Origin: Phorcus lineatus
Lineage: Eukaryota > Mollusca > Gastropoda > Trochida > Trochidae
Assembly: GCA_921293015.1 (NCBI GenBank)
Contig: OV121094.1
Location: 3,648,764 to 3,712,763, forward strand
Direction of reading: 5' to 3'
DNA: 64,000 nucleotides
The position numbers were made by a program, and so were the translations under genes. This document shows, one piece after another, positions 22,565 through 35,665 of this stretch. The notes below the pieces were generated by a model. That model saw only the letters and a list, made by a program, of their open reading frames with translations, was not told the DNA's origin and did not search any database. Numbering within the stretch: position 1 is the stretch's first letter; the number at the start of each line of letters is the position of its first letter.

Positions 22565-24939
22565 TATTCTTAAAAGGTTATATCATGTTTCATCAATAAA
22601 TGTCTACACTGTAGTAAATAGTTCTGAACAATAGAGAGTTATTGTGATATCTTACTCTTTGAAGTTCAAGTACATACCAATATTTAACTGTTAAGTCTTA
22701 GTTAAACATTTAGTCTATCTTTTCGAAATACAGCATAATAATTATCATATTTTATATCCGTTACATATCTAAAACATTTTATCAATATCACCATTAAAAA
22801 GCATTACAGCAACTTTTTTTGTTCGTTACGACGCAATTCACATCATTAAGACTAAGTAAAACCTGAAATGAATTTGATCCACTGATGATAAAAAGCCGAC
22901 GTTCACATATCCTAAGTTCGTTACATAAATGTCTCAGCATTAATCAATCTTGAAAATGTGTGAACATGATATCTCAACACGGCGATTATCACACTGCCCT
23001 AATTAAACACCGTTGTGTTGACACTAAACCATAGTCGCTAATGATGTCATTGATATTAAGTAATTGAACCGGTTGCGATTGGCCGAATTGATTACGATTT
23101 TGTTGGGGAAATATTTCTTTGACACATTTCAAAGGTGGAAATTTCACACCTTTCATATAAATAATCTGCAGTGATCCCTCTTTTCAACGGCGTTCAATTC
23201 TGGTTTGCGAAAATGTTTTCTTAGCAATTTGTCCATGTTAATTCGGTACCACTGTAGCAACCAGTGGCTAAAACAAACATGCTTAATGTAAGCTCGTTGA
23301 AAGACAGGCGAGGTTCTCATGTATGCGTAAATATAAGATGTTTCCTAAGCAACACTTGCAAACAGAGGCTTATTCTGTAGTTATACAGTAAGAACCCGTA
23401 ATTTAGAAACTTCAAGAATCAACGGTGCAATGCAAAAGTGAGGTTCATTGCAGTACTATTAATTGTATACAAGTTCAAGCCCATGTTTAAAAGTTTCAAA
23501 ACAATATCCTCGTTAGCATTTAATTGAAGAACTGATATACAAATATTCAAAAATAATCATAGATGGAGATTTGAAGAAAAGAAAAATAAAAGAAGATATG
23601 ACCAAAGAGTTAGTTGGCCTAGCTTTATGGTCTAGTCTTATATGTTAGCCTAGGAATTGTATACAAGCATCCGTTACTCAAACTTTTGAAGGCTCGTTAA
23701 ACTCCAACTGGATAAATGTCATGGATAATTATATCTGAAACAGTCTAACGCTGTTCCGCTCCAAAATACATATACTTTTACTGCAAAATTCTGCATCTAT
23801 TTTATTATGTTTACAGTTACCTTAATTACCAGATAATTAACCAAAAACGCACTGCTTGAATACACATCTTAAGATCCTTCTAAGTATGTTATTCATTTGT
23901 TGCAATTATAACATCTAAATTAAACTTTTCCTTGTTCTATTCCACATTTAAGAACTCTGAAAATGTGTATATGGCTTACAAATATATTTGGTTCCAAATC
24001 CATTCCTAAAAGAATCCCAATTGGAACCCAGTGCATAAGAAAGGCATAATCTGCCTCAACAACAAGCACTATATTGTAATTTTGAAATGAACACCCCTCT
24101 TTGTAAGATGACAGCAATGAAAATGACATCAAATCTATTTCTGTTCTATCCTTTTCCAACATCGAAGCACGAGTCATTAACTGTGCTCGGATACTGCCAT
24201 CGTGCATACATCACTAATTCCTCAAGTCATCTTCTCCTAGAAGAAACCTCTTAATGGACTTTATATCGTCTTTGTAAAGGCACAGGACCATTGAAACTTT
24301 ATACATGCTTATGATCCTTGATGTGTTATTGTAAACTGCTGACACTAGCAACATAACCTGAGATAGCATCGACTAAGAAAGTTCATGCCTCAGTAACATT
24401 AAAGCATGGGTCGTACTCTGAATGGTATACGATTATGTGAGCCTGTTTTGTTAGACATTTTCTTTCCATAATCGATTTTTGACACATTTGGCCGTGATTA
24501 ATTGATTATACGTTTTTTATAATTGCATTAATCATATTTGGGACGCATCTTAATTTTTATATCACGGTATACAAGTAAATGGACCTTTTCAATCTATAGC
24601 GTGCACGCAGACTTCACGAAGCTACCAATAGAATATCCGTTAACTGGCTTGCAGCTACAAATAATTTCTAGCATTTAAAATATAACTAATTTACAATGTG
24701 AAAGACAAAAAGACAGATCATGATGATAAAATATTCACAATAATTGATAGTAGAGATACATGTAAAAACTTTAAAAAGCAATTAACACCAACCAAATTTT
24801 GATTTGATAAAGAATCGAATCTATTGATTATCTACGGTGATGTAACATTAAAAATGCAGTAGCACGATTTTAACTTTTTTTATTTCTTCCCAAAGAAACA
24901 TTAGTTTAGGCCAAGTGTGTTTTCTTCAGAGTGTCAAAC
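22565..24939. other. AT-rich, no supported gene
   Basis: A 95-codon minus frame at 23920-24207 has somewhat better composition than its surroundings, but I recognise no family in it and no splice context. Nothing else is seen. Confidence 0.4.
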
Positions 24940-25200
24940 ATCTCATTACTCGACCCGGGTATCCGTAGTCGTTAAAAAATTATCAAGTATCAAACAAAAA
25001 CTATACTGCCGGCCATTTTTGTGTGAACACTTTTTAATCATTTGAGGAAGGGAAATGGATAATCAAAACTTAACTGAACATTATTCATTCGATTTAAAAC
25101 TGTTTCTTTTGATTAAAAACACTGCCTTGCAATTGGTAATATTTATTTTCGTTTTGGTGATATAATTTTATTTACCACATAATCGCTACCGTCCCTTCAA
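24940..25200 (+). repeat. dispersed repeat family R1, copy A
   Basis: Shares an ordered series of blocks with the copies at 35415, 46281 and 61948 (the last inverted): GTGTCAAACATCTCATTACTC, TATCCGTAGTCG, GTGTGAACAC.TTTTAATCATT, GCCTTGCAATTGGTAA, and the end GCTACCGTCCCTTCAA. Identity is moderate, so these are old copies. No open frame and no clear target-site duplication. Confidence 0.65.
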
Positions 25201-28200
25201 TGAATTCTAAAAAAGAAAAGTTGAACAATTGGCACAAGATATGTATATATTTATTGAACGATCTATTATATATCCTCAGAGTTGACAATATTGGTGAGGT
25301 AATTACAAAATAATCTTTTTTTATCTGTGTATAAACAAACAGTAAAATATTCAACACAGAGATTTTCAACACAAGACTTTTGACTTGTCATAAAATACTA
25401 TGAAGAAATATTCATAATGCGTCTCAACCCAGTCTAATGAATAATGAAGGAGGAAAACGTTTCCTTGCGTGGGTGTCATTTCATCACGTAATTTTTTCGC
25501 ATCGAAATTACAAAACATAGCATAACACAAGAGGATATAAATCTTTTGATAAAAATAATTTGCTAATTGTGTGCTTTTCATTCAGTAACCCGTTGGAAAT
25601 GACAACGGTTTCAAGACCAAATTAAGTGATTCTTTGTATTCGCTTTTACGTCATTTCAACCTGAATTAATCATCATACGAGTTTGACAGATGTTGACTAA
25701 CTGATCTTACATGTGTCATCATTCCCGAAAGCAAAGAACTATTTTATGGATGTCCTTCCATTCAATTTCGCGCTTATTCTGACAAGTGCATATGTTTCCG
25801 AAAGTTTCACTATAATTAGACATGTCGAGCGCGTTGATCAAGTCGACAAACTGACAGCGTTATGAATTGATGGGACATTAAGGTTTCCTTATTCTTCTTG
25901 AAACCATTTGACGTTTTCATTGGGTGACTTGTGCAGGGATATACATTCCCACCCCACAGAGGGATATAGATAAGCGATGACTTTTTTATACTGTAAGAGA
26001 CTGACCATATTTTAGGTTAACTGTCGCCGTCGTTAACGTAGACTTCTTCGCCATTGTTATTCTCAACGTTATTGTCAAATTTAATTAACCCATTGCAAAA
26101 TTTTTGATTTTCCAACATAGTGTAATCGATAATCAAACGAAGTTATGATTGCCATCATTAAAAACGTCGTTATCATCATCATCATCAGAAGTAATACAGC
26201 CGTTAGCAGGTAAAATTATCATATGTGCGAATATGACCGTAATAACCACAATCGTCGTTAGCATATGCATTGTAATCCTGTCTCTAGTATTGCATCAATC
26301 TTAATATATCCACCATGTAATTAGGTTCTATTGCAACAATCCCTTCTCAAACTGCCGTTACGAAGGGACATGGGTGTTATTAAATTGCTCAAGTGTACAG
26401 CTTAACCCGTGCCCTCGATCACATTCTAATGTCTTATCACGATGAGTCCGTTTTAAACTATGTCCAGGCCGTCAACCTGAGGGATCGGGGACTGTTGATG
26501 ACATAAGCGTGGTTTTATATTGGCAGGTATGTCTAGGGGCCTGCTCTATCTCTCCTAGGGAGATTAGCGTCCTGAGACCAAGAATGCTCTGAGACGACAG
26601 GTAAACATTGACCGAGCCGGGGAAAGGTAACAAGTGAGAGAAAAGGAATGGGGAGAGTGGTTTGTAGTTGTGTGGGTGGGTGAGAAATAGGGAAAGAACT
26701 TGAAGGAATTGGAGACGTTGAAGGAGGGGTTAGTTAGTTCGGGTGATGGGAAAGATGCAACTGAGGATATTTGAGGAGAAAGTGGTGTTGATGGTATGGG
26801 CACAGGGGTATTGTAACAGTGGAAGAATGAATTGGGAAGTATGGTTAAAGAGGGGTTCAAAACACGGTTCTCAATAAAAATGTTCGTGGCCGAAGTGGCT
26901 TCCTCTTGACATAGCAGAGACGTAAAATGCATTAAATGAATTCAGTTTTAAGACTCTAACTACACGGATAATCAGTCAGAAACGAAGACGGGCATTGGTA
27001 CAGGTAGGTAAGGGCTAAACAAAGATTACAATTGAACACATCGGGGAGAATACACTGAAAGTTACTTATATTAACAATCTATTAATTCCATAAACAATAC
27101 GCTTCGTAAAAATATTTCCCGATGCAATAAAATTACTTATTACCAACAACCAATTCATTCCTTTTACAACGTGCTATATGCAAATATTGGAATTGGACAA
27201 GTGTTGGAAATGAATTATTTAGAATGGAAAAGACCCCCCCCCCCCCCCCCCCCCCCCCCCTCCACCCCCTCATCTGAATGTTTGTCAGAGGGCAGGTATC
27301 GCCAGTTGATTGGTTCAGCGTCGATAAGGATTAAATTAAGGAGAGAATACGCAACGGGAGGAGTTAAGATCTGCTAGCTAGAAGAAGCATATATTCACAC
27401 CCTGTTGTTAGTTTAAGTGATATTTGACAATAGCCAGTGACCGGTGTTAGTGTTTGGTTCCAACCCATAAAATACAGTAGCAGTGTATCTCCCTGGTTTA
27501 AACTCCGCGACACTTTCTAATTACTGTCTGTGTTATGAGATGTGGCAAAAGTGCCATGTATGTATTGCTGCAGAGAATTGTGAATAGATTCAATATTTCT
27601 TCTCCTGTTTCATATACATTTGAGAAACAAATACCTGTTTTCCTGAAAATATGAAAAGATTTAGCATATCATTTACTCAAACCTACTGTAATGCTTCTAA
27701 GATTTGCATACGAAACATTATTTATTCCTGACACTAGCCGTCAACTTTTCTACGATTAAATATATTTTGTCACATGATCATATAGTCGTATCTTGCACGC
27801 AACTGGCCATCTCTCTGTCAGGGCATCACACGCACAGGCTGGTAGACTATGATGAGTTTGAACATGTGCCATATGTAACTTATTTCCTATCTGGTTGATA
27901 ACAAGCAGTGTCATATTGTCCATATGACAACCAGTATAATTACTTTTTATCACTAGAGAAGCCATTTCTTCCTTTAAGACGCACCAAATGGAAAATATTA
28001 ATATAATAATGAAATAAAATAAAATGATAAAATAATACCGAAGCGCTCGTTGCATTAGACAGCATACTATATGTGACTTATAAGAAACTCGTGCCAGTGT
28101 TTTTATAACCCTCGTGTCGATGATAAAAAAATTCATTTTGTCACTCTTTTTATGAAAGTCGAACCAAACATGTCAAAGGGTAATAATCTCTATATTTTGT

Positions 28201-28278
28201 TTCAAATTACGTCATTAAAAAGACAGTAATCTCAAACATCAACTTATATATCTCTGATGAAAAACAGATGTCGATTGT
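25201..28278. other. no supported gene; poly-C tract inside
   Basis: Holds a 27-base C run at 27234-27260 and a purine-rich patch around 26600-26880. The open frames here follow from composition. No exon-like sequence was recognised. Confidence 0.45.
27234..27260 (+). repeat. 27-base C homopolymer
   Basis: An uninterrupted run of 27 C followed by TCCACCCCCT. It lies alone in AT-rich DNA. Confidence 0.95.
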
Positions 28279-28560
28279 GCTTAAAGGGGTTTACTGTATG
28301 TTGTTGGAGTCAAATATGTCAAACTTTATGAAATTTGTTAATGTATCGAGTAGTAGTGGTTGGAACAAACATTCTAATGCTAGACAGTTATGTATTTAGA
28401 TATTAAACAGCTTTAAGTTATGCTCTCTGATCAATAACCGGAAAATGGCGCGAGCCAATGGATCGAACGTAATTTTGGAAAACTAATTACAGCGGACACA
28501 AATACAAATATGTGTTGGGAGTGTTTGATAGTTTATTCAACTAATACAAATGTTAATTCG
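28279..28560 (+). repeat. dispersed repeat family R2, copy 1
   Basis: Aligns in order with 63558-63835. Shared blocks include CTTAAAGGGGTTTACTG at the start, GTTGTTGGAGTCAAATATG, AACCGGAAAATGGCGCG, and CGAACGTAATTTTGGA. No coding capacity is seen. Confidence 0.65.
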
Positions 28561-30060
28561 ACTTTAACCTTTTTATGTTCGTTTTCCTATTAGATGGAAA
28601 TTAAGGGAGGCGACGTAAACCTAAACCTATTCAGTTTTACTTTAAGAAATGAGGTTATGAGGATAATTACCCCCTATCCCTTCAAAACATAGACCTTCTT
28701 TTCTTAGGTATGCCATACCGCAAATCATCAACTTTTCAGTATTCAGTAAGCATTTTGTGAACTTATGGACCATGCGTTTTCCATTTGAAGTTTCATTTCC
28801 CTGTACACTTAAATGAATGATATTATCTATTTCCTGGATCAATTGATGTAAAATTGTTTTTTTAATGATACGCATGCATGTCTTTTATGTTACCGCTAGA
28901 ATATATTATAATTTTTTTCTAGTTCCATTTGTCAAATTCTAACGTTTTCACACGAAACTTCCCATGTTGTCGATCAAACATTCAAATTCGTGTCGCGATA
29001 TCTTGTCATCTTCAAATAAAAAAATAAAATCAGACTTTGATTAAAAATCAAACAGGAAATACGACAGGTCTTTACCCTCTGTAGATAGATGACGGAGCAA
29101 ATTCTGTGAATAAATGAGAGAAAAGTGTTTTAAGATCCGCAATCTGTGTTATGAATTATATATGCCATGCAAATCAGCGTCACGAATATATGTCTATCGT
29201 ATTATTTTAGTCACGATCACACGCTGTAAATGATTTTTTAAGAATTCATAGAAGACAAATAAATTGACAATAAAACTGAAGATCATTTCGCCTAACCTGT
29301 CATAAAAACCATCATATCAAACTCCCACGTAACTCTACCACATTGCAGCAAGTCTAGAAAGATCTATGTTAATAAACATTTATAAGTCAAGAGCCTAGTA
29401 ATTTTTTTCTAATTTCTAGCAATAAATCATAAGTCACGATCCTTTTCCAAGAACAAAGCTAACGCAATAGCTCTTGATGAACTTACTAACTTATTTAGGA
29501 AAGGGTTTTCCATTCACGTAGTAATGTAATAATTAAGTACACATACTGGTGCATTTCACAGCGTTTCTGACATCAATGATAATTTCAAATCGTATCAATT
29601 GACATGTAAATGCCGAGGACTCATCGGACACGCCATGTATCATGATTTCAATCAATAAGCGATGTCGATATTCAAAACAGCTGACGTTATTTTTAATAAG
29701 TTTCACTCAATGAAACACTTTTAAAAGTATAATTAACCATCCCGCGGGCCGGCCACATGTTTTCCATTTGTGTAAGTTAAAATCCTTCTTTCAAAGTTTC
29801 ATTCAAATCAATAAAGTCTATCCATAATATTAGTGATTTATGAAATCTAAATCTAAATCTATCTGTTCTACTTCAACGAAAACGTAGACTTCTTTGTTGA
29901 AATACATAAACTCATTACCGTTTATAAAGAGATAACCGTAATTACCCTCAGACGGGAAGTTGTATATTCATTATCTCAAAGTAAAATTTTCGATCGATTA
30001 CAAATGCTATCAACCTGTGTCTCTGCAAAGATTTCTATACCGTATAGCCCTAATATACGC

Positions 30061-30061
<1 letters not shown>
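28561..30061. other. AT-rich, no supported gene
   Basis: A 77-codon minus frame at 28642-28875 is unrecognised and has no splice context. Nothing else stands out. Confidence 0.4.

Positions 30062-30142
<81 letters not shown>
30062..30142. repeat. (TA)n microsatellite, about 40 units
   Basis: An uninterrupted TA dinucleotide run of about 81 bases. It produces the IY-repeat open frames on both strands, which are not proteins. Confidence 0.97.
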
Positions 30143-30144
<2 letters not shown>

Positions 30145-31046
30145 ATATCGACACACATGTCACAAATGAGAGCTGTGTACAGCCGTCCACTTAAATAAGT
30201 CATGTTGCAACGATTACAGTGTGGATTATTTCAAGATTGTCTTCACATCTTTCTTAAATTGTGCATAACTTTATGCCCTTTACACCGCAACATGTACCCG
30301 GTGTCACCCGGGTAACAGTCCCGAAGACCCCACCCGAACACCCCATGGGGTTAGGAGCTGGTTCCTGTAGGTTAAGTCACAAACCAGACGGAGTGTAAGC
30401 GGTGATCGACTTCTGGCGCTATTTACAATTGGTTACATCAAGGGTATCGGGTTTTACGAGTCAAAATATGTCGTGGAGGATTATTGGCGTCAAATTACAC
30501 TTCGTAACCGAATTACGCTGTTTGTTTTATTTGATTATGACGGTGTACCCGTTATTAGGTCAGCAAACATCGTTATACATAGCAATGGACTTATTACTTG
30601 TCAGATTAAAACGATGGACAAAAGTATTCTCAAGGTGACATTATTTCCATATACCTACATGTTAGCATATAGACATTTTGGTTGCATCGTTGTTGAGGTT
30701 GAAATCACCTCAGCTAAAGTGTAGAGGTATTTATTTCCATTAAATAATTCGTTTTTAACATCATCAAATATACCTTAGGATGAATTTGAAGAAAACTTTG
30801 CCATACATCATCATGTCATATGTGATAACTAGTGTTTGCTGATCAAGTGTGGTCGTTCCTGGTATAAATCTTTGAAGATTAAAGGGTACTTATCAGGTTT
30901 AAGCAAAAATAATAATTTGAAGTAACACAAATCCATGACAATTATGCATGCTAAACTAAAATTACCATGCAAAACTTTGGAAAATACGTTACCCTGTATC
31001 TACAGCATCGTCAGTAGGTTAGCAATATTGTATTTAGTATTGTAGT
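30143..31046. other. no supported gene
   Basis: A GC-richer stretch at about 30290-30420 begins two overlapping open frames (30402-30638 and 30473-30724) of unrecognised content. No splice or promoter context was found. Confidence 0.4.
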
Positions 31047-31350
31047 ATCAGAAAAAAACATTGCACATACAAAAATCATTGCACATCAGAAAAAACCATT
31101 GCACATCACAAAAAAACATTGCACATCACAAAACATCATTGCACATCACAGAAAAACCCATTGCACATCAGACAAAAAAAACCATAATAGAATCATTGCA
31201 CATCAGAAAAAAACAATACACATTTGAAAAAAATCATTGCACATCAGAAAAAGTATTGCACATCAGAAAAAAAATCATTGCAAATCTGAAAAAACCCCAT
31301 TGCACTTCAGAAAAAATCATTGCACTTAAGAAAACTATCAATGGGCATCA
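31047..31350 (+). repeat. minisatellite, about 20-23 bp unit
   Basis: About thirteen imperfect copies of CATTGCACATCAGAAAAAA, varying mainly in the length of the A run. The 107-codon open frame rich in HCTSEK repeats is a product of this array. Confidence 0.9.
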
Positions 31351-31425
31351 TACAGACAGACAGACACAGATACTGTCTGTATAACGAGAGAAACTGACAG
31401 ACATACATAAGTTCAAAGACAGAAA

Positions 31426-31803
31426 CAGGGGCGTAGGAAAAAGGGGGGGGGGGTAGGCTTGGGGGGGGGGGGGGGGGGGGGGGCTTTTTTCGAAATGTTT
31501 TTTTTTTTTCAAAATGACTATTTTCCCCTTTCTACTACATATTTCCCAATAACTGGTCTAGTATTGTTACAAAACAGTTACTATGCACTACTTTGAGGGT
31601 AGTTCTAAAACTACTCTGAGGGTAGAACTAAAACATCCAATCAAACAAGGAATTTAACTGACTTTAGTATTATGTCATAATTGATGATAAGATGTGATAA
31701 GAAGCCAGCAAATTTCCCTTTTTTTTTTTTTTTTTGGTTACAAAATTTCAATTCCACCCCCCCCCCCCCCCCCACCACTTTCAAATTCGCTCCTACGCCC
31801 CTG
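31426..31803. mobile_element. hAT-like non-autonomous element with 13-bp inverted ends
   Basis: The left end is CAGGGGCGTAGGA, and the right end is its perfect reverse complement at 31791-31803. Just inside the ends lie G runs (31443-31453, 31461-31483) and, on the right, a C run (31757-31773), so the arms are also inverted. CAGGGGCGTAG-type ends are known from hAT-family elements of marine animals. An 8-bp target duplication was looked for and not found (GACAGAAA against AGTAATAC). No transposase. Confidence 0.65.
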
Positions 31804-32885
31804 AGTAATACAGACACGTTTATTGATAAACAAATGTTAATACAAAGTTTGACAACATTTGTAATGCACGCTGCACAAAACTCTGTTTGCCAAGCAGAGC
31901 TTTTACAAATAGCAACGAAATCATTGAATATAATGAATATAAATAATAATTAATTAATAATAATGAGTGACAAGCAAGCACGGGGGCCTGATCCACAAAG
32001 AAGTAGTAGAGTTACAACCAATCGTTATTTTTCAATGAAATTGAGATATTTCAGCTAATGAAGATTAAGAGGAGAGTTATTTCCAACATGCCCCTCCTGT
32101 CCTGTTTTAACATCACTGCGAGTCACACCGGACACAGTTCACCCACGCTCATTAAGGGCCCAGGTGGGATAAGGACGCTTTAATAGACCACCTGTGTACC
32201 TGTAAAGCGCAACTCCGACACAACACACTGCACATGTGCTAATGTGTACGGAATACATGCTTCAGTATCGCAAGGAATTCTACTGCCATAGACATTGCCA
32301 AGAAAAACTTGGTTTTGAAGACGTTACAAATATCCGAATATAACCACGCCTTCATTGTAACCCGAATCTTGCATCTCGCCCGGGACACGAATACGGTGTA
32401 AAAGGGGAACTTTATTTTGTATCAGAGGAATAATGTATTCTCAACAATATTCTATTTTAAATGTAAACAAAACAGTTCAAAATGCAGTGCTTGTTCGACT
32501 CTTTGGCAGATTTTCTGACTATCTGACTTCAACGAAATGGTAAATCCCTGGACTTAAGAAGGTTCAATATTCACAACAGTGCCACGTCCGGTCAATAACT
32601 TTGTCAGCATTTACATCTCTGCATTCGTCGACAATCTTCCAATCAGTGCTATTAGTAGTATTAGGAGATATAGTTTTTAAGAAAAACTAGTAAATTCAAC
32701 AATGCATTGAAAATATTATTACATACATTTTTTTCTTTATACATTGCCTCCATCTCAAAACCAAGTACCCATAAATACTGTTTGATGAACAGAGACAAAT
32801 ATATCTCGTTCACAAGCTTACACAAAGAGGCTGTCAGTCTCTCAGTCTCTTACAAGCCGACTCGTGTCTGAATTGTGAAGAGCGG
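31804..32885. other. no supported gene
   Basis: AT-rich with a moderately GC-rich patch at about 32080-32240. No recognised feature. Confidence 0.4.
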
Positions 32886-33020
32886 GGAATCACATTTCAA
32901 ACTCCAATTCTCAGCACTAAACCGGTCTCCCACCTATTCCGAGAACCGGACGATTGTTGCTGAACCTCTCTGACAGCGGCGAACTGAGCAACACAGAGGA
33001 CCACATGTCGCCATTTATCC
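32886..33020 (-). mobile_element. SINE family D, head portion
   Basis: On the minus strand it reads GTTGCTCAGTTCGCCGCTGTC and then GAGGTTCAGC, the same order as the head of the copy at 7560-7890. The L2-like tail is not seen to its left. Confidence 0.55.
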
Positions 33021-35414
33021 AAACTAAGTTATGTGTGATATTTTTTCTAGAGGAATTGAAGTAATTCTCTGTTCCTTCACATCTGGTGTAGTTTTTCAAA
33101 TGTTCATAAACAATTTGCACATCAGAGTTTTTTCATATGAACGGGTGACATTTGACGAAATACATATATCTGTACAAAGGAACAATAGTTGGTGTACATA
33201 CCTTTGGATACTTGAGAGAAGGGCCTTGAATGTAGGCTGGAGAATATTCCCATATCAATACGTGACATTATACATATGTAATTAATCAATAGCTTATGTT
33301 TTTACAAAACATTTCAACTAATGTTTATAACCGTCGTTCGCATGCTGTGTCTTACCTACGAGATCTCTATTGCATCTGTATTTACAAACCAACAACCAGT
33401 TAGGAACCTGCCATGCTGTTTATTACGTATAATCATATCACGTTAATCAAAACTATCCTGTAACAACTTCATGTCCTGCTGTTTAGGAAATACATGTTAT
33501 TGAAATATTTTTGAAAAATGAATGTATGATTTGAAATTGTCATATCAGTTTCGTTGGAAGTGTAGGTGAAATTGTTTTAAAAATTGTAACATCGTGTGAT
33601 TATGATTTTGAAAGAATATATATGTTGCAAAATGACCGAAGCAAAACTCTAAAATGGTCAACAAATTCACAGATTCTAGTAATGTTTTGAATTGAACGGA
33701 CGAATATTTGAAGTTTAATTTCCAAGATAAATTCCCAAACAAAGAAATGGAAAAAAATGATTTACTTTGAAAGAAAAGTTACATCCTTTTTACACTAAAC
33801 TAACTTAAAAGGGTTTTGAATCAAATCGTGCCTTATCTTATCTGAGCTGATAAGCTGTATTGCCTATAGATACACACATGCTTATCTTTCAAACAAAACC
33901 GGTAATGATGAAAACGGAAAAGCCAAGTGTTATTTCTCCAGCAGTGCTTTTAATGATTTCATTCTTTTATCAAGATTCAAACCTGATCACGAAATAAATT
34001 AGATCAAACTTCGATTATGCGCACAACAAATACCGGAAGTGAAAGCCGGAAATAGAAAGATAGCAGTGTCGCAGCTGGGAAAGAGCGATTTCGGTGATGT
34101 CGGAATAACAACGTTTTTTGTGAGTTTGGTAGTTTTAATTAGTTGTATATTCTCAGCCAAATCATGTCTTAATTAGTGCACTTGAGGTCACGTGATTTAT
34201 AGAGCACGTGTGTGAGGGTGTCTGTGATGAATCATGGGTAAAACTCCAGCGGTTGGTACACCTGTAAAGATGCACGTGTGCTTGTGAAAGGTGCGAAATG
34301 TGCGTTAATTTTGACCCCTTAGCGCTGGTTTTGGTTAATTTGAGGTTCATCAAATGTTATTATATTTATTTTGGCTTCAACCAACGTATGTTTATGGGTC
34401 TGGAGTCGTCTCCTCATCAACATTGTTCACCAATTTGAGGTTTGTTTAAAAAATCGACCTCCATGGAACTCGTTCGTACAATTGAGTGATTTTCAAATGT
34501 ATCTGTATAGAATATACCATACTTGAGTCATGCATAGGTTTACCAGGGCTTGATCTTTATATATCCTGACGGAAAGCGGAGTGTATATCGATTTGAGGCA
34601 CGAGGGCCGTAAACATAGTCCTGCCAGTAGTAATCTATGTATTACCAAGTCAATTATGCAAATTAGCACAAAAGATCAGAGTAACGCTGATACTGTCGAT
34701 TTTGAGGGGCTGCTATGCATTTGCAGTAGCATTTGGTATCTTAGTTCATTCATTTAGTGATTCATTCATCGTTTGAAGCACAACATTGATGTGTATGTCA
34801 AAATATTTGCAATGGTTCATCAAACATAACAGATTAGAAATTATGTGAAAAATAAAATGACGTCTCCACCCGAAGATTCAATTGTTCATATGAATAACCC
34901 TCTTATTGCCATTGACGAATGTCCAAAACATATTAGGCTGTAGCGGAGCACAATATTATATTGAGTATAAAGTTTCACTTCTGTAAATGAAGAGGTTTCT
35001 CATATGTATATCTTAAGCACCTGTGTTTTCTTCAAGTGTCATTATGCACAATAGTAGTGTTGATTTCTTTGAAGTGTCATTAATCGCATGTAAAATATTG
35101 TCCTTAACATTTCACAAATACATATAGAGAATAATCAAAGCTGATTTATTTGTTTTTATACAATATTCAAAAACATTTTATTTCATTACATTTTAATGAT
35201 TTGCCGGAAGAAATCACCTCAGAGGTCTGGAGAAGTACACATTTGCTGTTGATTTTCAAATTTTAAAAAAATCACTTTCAGAATTTGCTGCTTTGCAATG
35301 ATTTTTAAGATTTTATAGAAAAAACATAGAGTTTGCAAGTGTATATAAAAGGTACCAAAGCACGTGTTTGAAATATTTTTTTGTTAAACATGTCCCCATT
35401 AACAATTGGTTTAT
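33021..35414. other. no supported coding sequence
   Basis: Apart from the promoter-like cluster at 34032-34278, no exon, RNA gene or repeat was recognised. Confidence 0.4.
34032..34278. promoter_or_regulatory. promoter-like cluster: two ETS sites and three CACGTG E-boxes
   Basis: ETS-type sites ACCGGAAGTG (34032) and GCCGGAAAT (34045) are followed by three canonical CACGTG E-boxes at 34189, 34205 and 34273; the first lies in GTCACGTGAT. An ATG in good context (34236-34238, AATCATGGG) opens MGKTPAVGTP and then meets a GTAAAG donor-like site. No downstream exon was identified, so the gene, if any, is unknown. Confidence 0.35.
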
Positions 35415-35665
35415 GCAAATTTTATTTTCTTCAGAAATATAAATCATACCATTTCTCAACCCTATTATCCTTACTCGTCGAACAGGATGTCAAGTATCAT
35501 GCTAAAACTCCATGCGCCCATTTCAGTGTGAACACCTTTAAATCATTTGAGTAAGGGAAACCGAAACCGAAACCGAAACCGAAATTATTATTTTTGTTTG
35601 AATAATTAAAAAAGATTGTCATTCAATTGGCAGCATTTCTTTTGAGATTTCATTCGTTTTGTTGA
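35415..35665 (+). repeat. dispersed repeat family R1, copy B, with a hexamer array
   Basis: Shares CTATTATCC.TACTCGTCGAA, GTGTGAACACCTTTAAATCA and CAATTGG with the other R1 copies. It contains a short perfect array of AAACCG (35557-35585, between four and five units) where the other copies have unique sequence. Confidence 0.6.

Noticed and set aside
29960-30203. Frames with long IY repeats on both strands
   Set aside because: Translation of the (TA)n microsatellite.
31061-31384. 107-codon repeat protein
   Set aside because: Artefact of the CATTGCACATCAGAAAA minisatellite.
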